This document shows positions 1 through 5,869 of a DNA stretch of 5,869 bases, in pieces. This DNA is from Chitinophagaceae bacterium (GTDB lineage: Bacteria > Bacteroidota > Bacteroidia > Chitinophagales > Chitinophagaceae), in NCBI GenBank assembly GCA_023251285.1, contig JAHEZB010000166.1, positions 1 to 5,869 on the forward strand. Reading direction: 5' to 3'. The position numbers and the translations under genes were made by a program. The notes under the pieces were generated by a model, which was given only the letters and a program-made list of their open reading frames with translations, searched no databases and was not told the DNA's origin. Position 1 is the first letter of the stretch. Each line of letters opens with the position of its first letter.

Positions 1-2
1 GG

Positions 3-107
3 ACCAATAGAAGAAATACAGAGCAAGGCATTTTTAAAGCCATCATGCTAAGAGCGGCTAAAACGAAAACATATACATTCAAAGAACTCATTGCCTATGC
101 GGCGTAA
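3..107 (+). CDS. C-terminal end of an unrecognised protein (5' partial)
   Basis: The third plus-strand frame is open from the window edge to a TAA at 105-107 and reads 34 residues ending KTYTFKELIAYAA. The other two forward frames contain stops within the first 60 bases. The tail is basic in its middle (RAAKTKTY) and looks helix-forming, as expected for the end of a soluble protein, but it is too short to place in a family and I do not recognise it. No hairpin followed by a T-run is visible downstream; the A/T-rich stretch at 108-135 contains only direct AATTATT copies. The 82 bases to the next gene (108-189) would have to carry any promoter for it, and I see no convincing Bacteroidota TAnnTTTG element there. 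That this is the end of a real gene is inference from the open frame and plausible composition. Confidence 0.45.
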   Translation, partial: TNRRNTEQGIFKAIMLRAAKTKTYTFKELIAYAA

Positions 108-189
108 ATTAATTATTCTAAAAAATTATTTTACTATTGCAATTCCCACTGTATCTTATTCGTTATCAAAGTAACCGAACCTCACTATC

Positions 190-681
190 ATGCAACAAAC
201 CAAACCAAACGAAATTAAAGCACTGCTTATTTTGCACAAAGCTCTTTTAATAGGACAGGCACTGTTCCTTGTCATCGTAACGACCATTAACTTCACCGAT
301 ACAACAGAAACAACTTCATCTTTAAGATCGTATCCCAGCCAAATAACGCTGCTTTGTATTGCAGTTGGCATCGCCGGTTACCTTGCAGGAAATGTTCTTT
401 TCAGAAAAAAGCTGGAACAAATCAAAAGCGATCCCAAATCTCTTTCTGAAAGATTCAATGATTACCGCGCCGCCTGTATTACGCGCTGGGCTTTATGTGA
501 GTTTGCTACACTATTTTGTATTATTCTGTTTTTCGTAAGCAGGATCGATGTACTGCTCCTGGTAGCTGTTGCCCTCATTGTGCTTTTTCTTACGTCAGCA
601 CCTTCATTGACAAAAACAGCGGGTGACCTGAATACCAGCGAAGCAGAAATTGAACAAATGAATTCAGCCGGTTCAGTATGA
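190..681 (+). CDS. small integral membrane protein, about four TM helices, function unknown
   Basis: This 163-residue protein has four strongly hydrophobic segments, at about residues 11-33, 52-71, 100-117 and 119-137. A short Thr/Ser-rich loop (36-47) separates the first two. A longer charged loop (72-99, RKKLEQIKSDPKSLSERFNDYR) separates the middle pair, and the tail (138-163) is polar. An Arg followed by WALCE at 99-104 opens the third helix. The pattern resembles uncharacterised four-helix proteins I associate with Bacteroidota, whose helix 1 begins with a HxALLxGQxLF-like motif (here HKALLIGQALF, 16-26). That resemblance is from memory, not a search. No catalytic motif, signal peptide or transporter signature is visible. 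The ATG at 190 is the first in frame and leaves a 9-residue polar N-terminus before helix 1; no clear Shine-Dalgarno sequence precedes it. The gene converges on the DUF1223 gene with 7 bases between the stops, so no intergenic terminator fits. Coding status is fairly sure, function unknown. Confidence 0.8.
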   Translation: MQQTKPNEIKALLILHKALLIGQALFLVIVTTINFTDTTETTSSLRSYPSQITLLCIAVGIAGYLAGNVLFRKKLEQIKSDPKSLSERFNDYRAACITRWALCEFATLFCIILFFVSRIDVLLLVAVALIVLFLTSAPSLTKTAGDLNTSEAEIEQMNSAGSV

Positions 682-688
682 ATATGCA

Positions 689-1468
689 TCAATCACGATC
701 CTGCGCCCGCATAGCACTGACGATCTCATTGGTGTTTTCATCCTGTAAAAAGCCTACAATTTCATAATTGCCGCCATTATAATCTGCGGGCAGGCTTATT
801 TGTTCAACCCCTTTATTTCCGGTTATGTTAAATGAAGAAAGGCTTCGTACGATCTGCGCATGATTCAACGTTTTTCCCCTGTTTTCTCCATCCCCGATTT
901 CCCTTACCGCGTGTTTTTCAACCACGGCAATAAGCAATTTATTTGCCGGCGAATTTCCATTGATGGAATAGGAAATCTGAATATTATTACCCTGCTGGCG
1001 CGCTTTAAGATCAAGGTTCACATTGGTTTCCTTTGCAACCGCGTTCTTAACTGCTGCATTTACGGCCGCTTCATCGGATCCTAAACATTCTCTTTTGCCA
1101 TTGACTATTAACTGCGGTGTATACACCTGCGATTTTAGCCTGCTGTCATACCGGTACTGCCGTTGCGAAAACTGGTGCTGACTAAAAGCATCTTTCCAGT
1201 GAGCGTCATCCCAATAATCAACATGTTCGCATAAAAGATAAATGGGCCTGTTACCGGCTTCGTTCTGTACCCGGGCTAAAAGGCGATCAGCTGGCGGACA
1301 ACTTGAACAACCTTCAGAGGTGTACAGTTCCAGCAAGGCAAAACCCTTATCCGGAATGGAGTCATTACTGCTGTTTTTGTTGGAAGTTCTTCCGGGATTA
1401 TTACAACCGGCAATGGTTAAAAACATGGCTGTCACCACAACAAAAGGTAAGGTTTTAAAAGTGTTCAT
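689..1468 (-). CDS. DUF1223 family thioredoxin-fold lipoprotein
   Basis: The 259-residue protein starts with a lipoprotein signal: hydrophobic residues 6-19, then lipobox I-A-G-C with Cys22 as the predicted acylation site. A Ser/Asn-rich linker follows (23-40). The DUF1223 hallmarks come in order: LYTSEGCSSCPPAD (48-61) with the Cys54-x-x-Cys57 pair, EHVDYWD (81-87), a WKDAFS stretch, and YTPQLIVNG (116-124) with a Thr-Pro at the usual thioredoxin cis-Pro place. The C-terminal half holds the family's GENRGKTLNHAQIVRSL segment and a final LQDxxTNEIVSAMRA strand. The family is known as thioredoxin-like, but its reaction is not established; a periplasmic disulfide-related role is inferred from CxxC plus export. 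Cys80 and Cys128 are additional cysteines. No acidic run follows Cys22, so the Bacteroidota surface-export signal for lipoproteins seems absent and a periplasm-facing anchor is more likely. The ATG gives a perfect signal peptide; no Shine-Dalgarno sequence is evident. Confidence 0.92.
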   Translation of the reverse strand: MNTFKTLPFVVVTAMFLTIAGCNNPGRTSNKNSSNDSIPDKGFALLELYTSEGCSSCPPADRLLARVQNEAGNRPIYLLCEHVDYWDDAHWKDAFSQHQFSQRQYRYDSRLKSQVYTPQLIVNGKRECLGSDEAAVNAAVKNAVAKETNVNLDLKARQQGNNIQISYSINGNSPANKLLIAVVEKHAVREIGDGENRGKTLNHAQIVRSLSSFNITGNKGVEQISLPADYNGGNYEIVGFLQDENTNEIVSAMRAQDRD

Positions 1469-1500
1469 TATCGTATGTTTATGTTTGATCTGTCAGAATG

Positions 1501-1519
1501 ATTTGTGAAGCGCACAAAT
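1501..1519. promoter_or_regulatory. perfect inverted repeat upstream of the DUF1223 gene
   Basis: ATTTGTG and CACAAAT form 7-bp perfectly complementary arms around the 5-base spacer AAGCG. The site ends 32 bases before the DUF1223 start codon (ATG at 1466-1468, minus strand). That position suits an operator near the promoter or a hairpin in the 5' leader. It is not followed by a T-run on the minus strand, so it does not look like an intrinsic terminator for the beta-helix gene. I cannot name a regulator that would bind it, and an arm of 7 bp in A/T-leaning DNA can arise by chance. Confidence 0.3.
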
Positions 1520-1620
1520 GCCCGTATAATCAATTCATGTATTTTACTTCCTAAATCTACAATTCTTTTTCGTTGTAAAAGCAGTATGTTGAATTGGGAT
1601 ATCGCGGATTTGTTTCTAAG

Positions 1621-1756
1621 AAAAATACCGGGATTAACATGGACGGTGTCACCTGCTTTCGTAACAGTCGAGTACTTTTACTGTTGTTTCCTACCGCTTA
1701 CCTTTTGTTCCATTACCTCTTACCTTATTTCCTTTTGTACTAATATAATAAGTAGT
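1621..1756 (-). pseudogene. decayed start of a second beta-helix domain (stop plus frameshift)
   Basis: At the end of the beta-helix gene the frame reads YYISTKGNKVRGNGTKGKR and then TAG (1691-1693). This mirrors the N-terminal opening YYISNAGDDANNGTS of the same protein. The stop falls where the N-terminal copy has a Trp, 20 positions after the first Tyr. Past the stop, a frame shifted by one base reads TVTKAGDTVHVNPGIF (1668 down to 1621), the GDxVxVxxGxF strand that normally follows this opening. Restoring TAG to TGG and allowing two single-base losses between 1690 and 1668 gives WKTTVKATSTVTKAGDTV, the same length as WQTITKVNAANLQPGDQV in the intact copy. The reconstruction is inference; the two readable halves are seen directly. 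Beyond 1621 the shifted frame stays open to 1468 but shows no further recognisable domain, so the remainder seems deleted. The first half of this feature overlaps the translated end of the upstream gene. Confidence 0.7.
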
Positions 1757-3763
1757 ATGAGCACTAATTGGTGAATCATAAATTAGTACTGCTGATGAAT
1801 ACGGTTGAAGAGTTATTTTACGCGCGTAAGCATTATTTTTTGCATCAAGATAGTTTCCCTCTAACGTTGTTGTTTGTGTGGTCTTAGTGGGATTGTAAAC
1901 AAATATTAACTTGCCTGCATCTGAAACGGCCCGAGCGGTAGAATGAATATCTTTACCACTCAGAGATTGCCAGGCAGACAAACTCATTGTTCCATTTTGT
2001 ACTCCATCGATTTCGCTCGTTACTCCTTTTGCCGCAGAATTAACCGTTACGTAATAATTTGAATCAATCACACCAAAATGAGACACTCCGTTATTACTGC
2101 CAGCTGCCGAATAGTAGTTGATATCGTATTGATATTGATTAGTGGCGAAAATTTGATTGTGTGTTACGGTGTTATTAAATACGGTATTAGCAAACTTATT
2201 AGCATTACCATCCATACTGATTCCCCCATTGGCCCACATTCTTTCTGTACCCCGTGCACCGCAATTATAAATTTTGTTATTTCTTACAACTAAATTATTT
2301 GAATTATGGAGGTATATTCCGGCCGTACGGCAATTGGCTACCGTGTTGTTTGTAATGGCGATGTGGTTGCCTAAATCATCAATATAGATTCCGAAAGCAA
2401 AATAATCGTTACCCCTTGCTCCACGAGGATTTCCCTGTGAATTTAAAACAACATTTGCATCTATTATTTTACCTGGATTACCAGCATACCCAGTATAAAT
2501 TCCACCGGCATCTCCGCGAACCAAAGCGGAATGATTTATAAAATTATTTCTTATTTGAACATTCGTTCCATTGAAATTAATGCCGCAATATGCGCTGCTA
2601 TCGATTGTATTATATTGAACCAATGAATTATCTGCAGTAAATTCGATACCTCCATTGGCGTAAGTATTCTGCTTGTAAGCAGAAATCACTCCTGACATGT
2701 TTATTTGATTTTTGGTGATACTAATATTGGAAACCGTACCGGTTGTGGAAATAGCACTGCTTCCATTATTTGCAATCGAATTTCCATGTATTGTACCACT
2801 CAAAATTCCTCCACCATACAGTTCAATACCTTCCATACCTGAATATGAAATATTACAGTTAGTAACAGAAAAAGTTAAATTGCCACTAATCCAAATTGCG
2901 TTGGTATTCGCCCCCATCAATTGCAAATTGTCGAGAGTAACAGAAGTTACCCGAGGGATATTTGAATAAAAATAAAACAAGTTATCAACAGTAGACACCT
3001 GCACATTTGCAGGCATTGAAGTGCTGTAAATACTTATCTTTTTAGTTGATGGATTATAATACCATTCATTTTGCCGGTCCAAAGTTCTTATGTCATTTTG
3101 TATAAAAAATCCCCATTGGGCTTCCAGGGAACCATCAATTCCATTGAAATTAAGGGTAGTTCCACTTTCACTGGTAATTCGTTCTTTGTGAAATGTCCAT
3201 TGATTCATCCTGATCACTACATCTGCCCCTGTCCAGTTATTACCATCAGTAAGGTTACGGCTCGTTATTGAAGAAGCACCGGAGCCAGTACCTGTAAACG
3301 ACTGAAATGTAAAAAAGTGAGGCAGGTAAGGATAAGAAGCGTCTCCATTTGGATATCTTCCCATAGGTACAGCTTGCCCATTTATGACTACCGTTTTTAA
3401 ATCGGATAAGGTTGAAACAGGATGCGTACTTTCCCAAATATTGCCTCTTTTTTTTGTCCATCCTGTAACCCGGGTAAAACCGGTAATGACCGGCTTGTCG
3501 CCATCACCGTAAGCACCATAAGTAATATTTATACTATTCGAAGACTGCGGAAGTATTATATTACCATAAAAAGTATCTCCTCTCCGGAATAAAACCTGGT
3601 CACCGGGCTGAAGATTTGCAGCATTTACTTTAGTTATTGTCTGCCATGCAGTTCTTGTGGAAGTACCGTTGTTAGCATCATCGCCTGCATTGCTGATATA
3701 ATATATCCTGGCGAATGAACTTTTAAGTAAACAAACAAATAAGAAAGTTATGACTATTTTCAA
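1691..3763 (-). CDS. secreted right-handed parallel beta-helix protein
   Basis: With a TTG start at 3761-3763 the product is 690 residues. Residues 1-18 (MKIVITFLFVCLLKSSFA) form a textbook signal peptide. Next comes the opening typical of extracellular beta-helix proteins: YYISNAGDDANNGTS (21-35), Trp40 and PGDQVLFRRGDTF (53-65). Residues about 110-260 form a region with WYYNPSTKKISIYS (234-247). Residues about 270-545 are the coiled beta-helix, with rungs such as GIYLHNSNNLVVRNNKIYN and NHIAITNNTV (Beta_helix/CASH type). A beta-rich C-terminal domain (about 555-663) ends ITLQPYSSAVLIYD. Members of this fold usually bind or cleave polysaccharides; no catalytic residues can be assigned here, so the substrate is unknown. 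The last 19 residues are the start of a degenerate second domain. An ATG-initiated version would begin far upstream and give an unlikely N-terminal extension. No type IX secretion C-terminal domain is visible. It lies downstream of the kinase gene on the same strand, 179 bases from its stop. Confidence 0.88.
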   Translation of the reverse strand: MKIVITFLFVCLLKSSFARIYYISNAGDDANNGTSTRTAWQTITKVNAANLQPGDQVLFRRGDTFYGNIILPQSSNSINITYGAYGDGDKPVITGFTRVTGWTKKRGNIWESTHPVSTLSDLKTVVINGQAVPMGRYPNGDASYPYLPHFFTFQSFTGTGSGASSITSRNLTDGNNWTGADVVIRMNQWTFHKERITSESGTTLNFNGIDGSLEAQWGFFIQNDIRTLDRQNEWYYNPSTKKISIYSTSMPANVQVSTVDNLFYFYSNIPRVTSVTLDNLQLMGANTNAIWISGNLTFSVTNCNISYSGMEGIELYGGGILSGTIHGNSIANNGSSAISTTGTVSNISITKNQINMSGVISAYKQNTYANGGIEFTADNSLVQYNTIDSSAYCGINFNGTNVQIRNNFINHSALVRGDAGGIYTGYAGNPGKIIDANVVLNSQGNPRGARGNDYFAFGIYIDDLGNHIAITNNTVANCRTAGIYLHNSNNLVVRNNKIYNCGARGTERMWANGGISMDGNANKFANTVFNNTVTHNQIFATNQYQYDINYYSAAGSNNGVSHFGVIDSNYYVTVNSAAKGVTSEIDGVQNGTMSLSAWQSLSGKDIHSTARAVSDAGKLIFVYNPTKTTQTTTLEGNYLDAKNNAYARKITLQPYSSAVLIYDSPISAHTTYYISTKGNKVRGNGTKGKR

Positions 3764-3942
3764 TATTATCTTTTCGACTAAATTACTGGAAAATGTCCTA
3801 AGACGGCGAACGTTTACATCCACTACAGGAGATCTTCTGAGAAAGAAGTAACCGTGGTCAAAATAGATTAATGTTTGAAATGTTATAGGAGGCCTTCCTG
3901 TATCCGGAATGGATTGTGCAGTTTCATGGTTTACCTGGTCAA
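3764..3942 (-). other. gap between kinase stop and beta-helix start, open in the beta-helix frame
   Basis: These 179 bases separate the kinase TGA (3943-3945) from the preferred TTG start at 3763. The beta-helix frame is open across all of it and continues into the kinase gene. It contains two other candidate starts: an ATG at 3944-3946 forming an ATGA overlap with the kinase stop, and a GTG at 3821-3823. The peptide they would add (rich in Arg, Pro and Asp, for example RRSPVVDVNVRRLR) resembles no domain and would sit in front of a clear signal peptide, so I treat the stretch as non-coding leader. A 5-bp hairpin (CTTCT and AGAAG, near 3835-3849) lacks a T-run. TAATTTAG at 3778-3785 (minus strand) partly fits the Bacteroidota -7 element but has no convincing -33 partner. 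Confidence 0.4.
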
Positions 3943-5868
3943 TCATGACCTGTTTAACAGAGGCAGGCTGAAATAAAAGGTTGATCCTTTTCCCGGTTCG
4001 CTTGTTACCCCAATTTGACCTTCGTGCCTTTGAACAATATCCTGGCAAATAAACAGCCCTATGCCAAAGCCGGGAAATGTTTTTTCATTCTTACCTTCCA
4101 CCCGATAAAAGCGGTTAAATATTTTTTCCTGGTCTGTTTTATTGATGCCAATGCCCGAATCCTCAACTGAAACAATTATTTCATTATTCGCGATTGCGCT
4201 GGTAACTTTGATGTCAGTAGCCTCCGGCGAATATTTTATCGCATTGGTCAAAAGGTTAGAGATTACCTGGCCAATTCTTTCGCGGTCACCATAAAAATTG
4301 ATTTCAGCTTCTTTTAAAAAAGAAACCTGGTAATTTGGGTTCACATGCTTTATTTCTTCGATCACTTCTTCAATTAAAGAATTGATATTAAAGTCCTCCT
4401 TATACAGAAAAAAGCTTCCTGATTTTATTTTTGAAATATCCAGCATGCCTGAAATCAAATTCGTTAGTTTTAATATTTGCCTGTCAACAGTCGCTAAAGC
4501 GTTTTCAAGAAAAGGATCTTTATGATCTGTGTACATGCTCATCAGCAATTGTATATACGCCTTGGCTGATGTGATCGGCGTTTTTAATTCGTGGCTGGCA
4601 GTGCTGATAAAAAAATCTCTTTCAGTTTCCTGTTTTTTTAAGTCATGAATATCGGTGCTGCTGCCTACCCACATTTGTATATTCCCTAAAATATCCCGTT
4701 GCGGAATGGCGCGGCTTAGTTGCCACCGGTATTCTCCGTCAGATCTTCTGAAACGATGTTCAAAAGCAAAATCATTTCCTGTTTTTATTGATTCAGCCCA
4801 TAATCTCTTATTCTCTTCTTTTTCTTCAGGATGAATAATATCCAGCCAATCGTCATTGTTCCCGTCTTTAGGCGTAATTCCGGAATACTTGTAAAGAGCT
4901 GCGTTAAAATAATTAAATTTCCCGTTTTTATTGCTTGTCCAGATAAACTCAGGCAACGACTCAGCGAGTAACCTGAATTTTTTCTCGCTTTCTTCGAGCT
5001 CAGACTGGTATTTAACTGCAGCAGTTATATCGGTAACAGAACCAACGAGGCGGGCAGGTTTATTTTCCTCGTCATAAAATAATTTCCCCTGGGTTCTTAT
5101 CCATTTAATAGTACCGGCAGGCGTTAAAATGCGCACCTCATAAAAGTAATTTCCATTTATTAATGCGCTTTCGAAAGCTGCTTTTACCAATTCCTGGTCG
5201 TCTTTAAGAACCTGGTTGCTTACCTCCGGGTGACTCAGTTGTTCCGATGATTCATGTCCCAATATTTCTGCAAATCGCTGAGAATAAATAAGTCTGTCCG
5301 TTTTAATATCCAGCTCAAATGCTCCCAGTTCTGCGGCCTCTACCGCCAGGCGAAGCCTTTCTTCGGCATCTTCTACTTTTAACCTGGCTTCTACTTTTTC
5401 TGTAACATTGTTGACGGTTATAATAACACTACTAACTGAATTATCTATTTCAAATAAAGGGGCGAATTCAAAATCAACGTAAGATTTCAGCACTCCATTA
5501 TCAGTAGGGTTTAAAATTAATGACTCACTTTCACGATAGAGCTTCCCTTCTGTGCGAACCCGGTGCAATAACCGGGCATATTTTTGTCCTTCCAGGGCGG
5601 GAAAAACATCCAACACTTTTTTACCCAAAACTTCGGCCGGTTTTTTTCTCCAGACATTATTCAGCATCTCATTATTGGCAAGATCAATGATATTTTCTTC
5701 GCCGCTGACTATGCCCATTGAAATAGGTGATTGCATGACGAGATTTCTAAATTGTTTTTCACTTTCTGCCAACGCATGTTTTGCTTTTACAGATTCAGTC
5801 ACGTCACTGCATACCACTATAATACCCGAAATGTTGCCTTTGTTATCTTTTAAGGGATGATACACGAA
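3943..5868 (-). CDS. multi-PAS sensor histidine kinase (N-terminus beyond window)
   Basis: The frame is open to the window edge, and the first visible residues (FVYHPLKDNKGNISGIIVV) are the closing strands of a PAS domain, so the true start is outside. Numbering from Val at 5863-5865: end of a PAS domain (1-28); PAS (about 33-158); PAS with a PAC tail (about 166-284, ending RLVGSVTDIT); PAS (about 293-410, ending WVGSSTDIHDL); HisKA (about 415-483) with phospho-acceptor His425 in SHELKTP; HATPase_c (about 520-636) with N-box Asn537/Asn541 (NLLTNAIKYS), G1 DSGIGI at 569-574, F-box IFNRFYR and G2 GFGIGL at 599-604. All catalytic motifs are intact. Short linkers between PAS domains are Glu/Lys-rich and likely helical. 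No membrane helix and no receiver domain occur in the visible part, which points to a cytoplasmic kinase passing phosphate to a separate response regulator. The signal sensed cannot be read from sequence, and no partner gene is in the window. Confidence 0.95.
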   Translation of the reverse strand, partial: FVYHPLKDNKGNISGIIVVCSDVTESVKAKHALAESEKQFRNLVMQSPISMGIVSGEENIIDLANNEMLNNVWRKKPAEVLGKKVLDVFPALEGQKYARLLHRVRTEGKLYRESESLILNPTDNGVLKSYVDFEFAPLFEIDNSVSSVIITVNNVTEKVEARLKVEDAEERLRLAVEAAELGAFELDIKTDRLIYSQRFAEILGHESSEQLSHPEVSNQVLKDDQELVKAAFESALINGNYFYEVRILTPAGTIKWIRTQGKLFYDEENKPARLVGSVTDITAAVKYQSELEESEKKFRLLAESLPEFIWTSNKNGKFNYFNAALYKYSGITPKDGNNDDWLDIIHPEEKEENKRLWAESIKTGNDFAFEHRFRRSDGEYRWQLSRAIPQRDILGNIQMWVGSSTDIHDLKKQETERDFFISTASHELKTPITSAKAYIQLLMSMYTDHKDPFLENALATVDRQILKLTNLISGMLDISKIKSGSFFLYKEDFNINSLIEEVIEEIKHVNPNYQVSFLKEAEINFYGDRERIGQVISNLLTNAIKYSPEATDIKVTSAIANNEIIVSVEDSGIGINKTDQEKIFNRFYRVEGKNEKTFPGFGIGLFICQDIVQRHEGQIGVTSEPGKGSTFYFSLPLLNRS

Positions 5869-5869
5869 A

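Noticed and set aside
682..688. Bidirectional terminator between the convergent genes
   Set aside because: The gap is 7 bases and no stem-loop with flanking A/T runs is visible around it.
860..1084. 74-codon plus-strand open frame opposite the DUF1223 gene
   Set aside because: It lies antisense to a family-conserved coding region (GENRGKTL segment) with no independent support.
1468..1668. Shifted frame from the remnant running to a TAA that overlaps the DUF1223 ATG by one base, suggesting translational coupling
   Set aside because: Only the first 16 codons of this frame look homologous to anything; the rest reads as random sequence, so the overlap is probably coincidence.
1505..1774. 89-codon plus-strand open frame across the region between the DUF1223 and beta-helix genes
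   Set aside because: It is antisense to the decayed beta-helix remnant, has no recognisable domain or signal, and its Cys/Phe-rich composition is typical of a shadow frame.
3778..3785. Bacteroidota -7 promoter element (TAATTTAG, minus strand) ahead of the beta-helix gene
   Set aside because: It differs from TAnnTTTG, lacks a TTTG-like -33 box at the usual spacing and would leave a leader of only a few bases.
3885..3900. Hairpin around AGGAGGCCTTCCT as a kinase terminator
   Set aside because: Only about four base pairs form and no T-run follows on the minus strand.
3764..4048. N-terminal 95-codon extension of the beta-helix gene, overlapping the kinase 3' end
   Set aside because: It would place a clear signal peptide in the interior, overlaps the kinase by about 100 bases in another frame and matches no domain; kept only as a start-site uncertainty.
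5552..5860. 102-codon plus-strand open frame opposite the kinase
   Set aside because: It is fully antisense to well-conserved PAS coding sequence and shows no protein-like features.

Overview
The window looks like a piece of a Bacteroidota chromosome, probably a Chitinophagaceae-like soil or freshwater bacterium. This rests on the A+T-leaning composition, start codons without clear Shine-Dalgarno sequences, a secreted right-handed beta-helix protein of the style common in that phylum, a soluble multi-PAS histidine kinase and a lipobox-bearing DUF1223 protein. No single marker gene fixes the taxonomy, so this is inference.

Layout. Positions 1-107 hold the last codons of an unrecognised plus-strand gene. 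Positions 190-681 (+) encode a small protein with about four membrane helices and no recognised function. It converges, with a 7-base gap, on a minus-strand gene (689-1468) for a DUF1223, thioredoxin-fold lipoprotein with a CxxC motif. Upstream of that gene is a perfect 7-bp inverted repeat (1501-1519). Minus-strand 1691-3763 encodes a secreted right-handed parallel beta-helix protein with an apparent TTG start. Minus-strand 3943 to the window edge encodes a PAS-PAS-PAS-HisKA-HATPase sensor kinase whose 5' end lies outside the window.

Main point of interest. The beta-helix protein does not stop after its natural-looking C-terminal beta domain. It runs into a sequence that repeats the opening motif of its own N-terminus (YYIS...NGT...), then hits a TAG where the N-terminal copy has a conserved tryptophan. 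The rest of that second opening motif (TVTKAGDTVHVNPGIF, 1621-1668) can still be read beyond the stop in a shifted frame. This is best explained as a decayed second beta-helix domain, or a decayed tandem paralogue, most of which has been lost.

How the genes relate. The kinase and the beta-helix gene lie on one strand with about 180 bases between them, and no response regulator is present, so a functional link is only possible. The DUF1223 gene is on the same strand further downstream but is probably an independent unit. I see no RNA genes, CRISPR array, insertion sequence or coherent undescribed multi-gene system.
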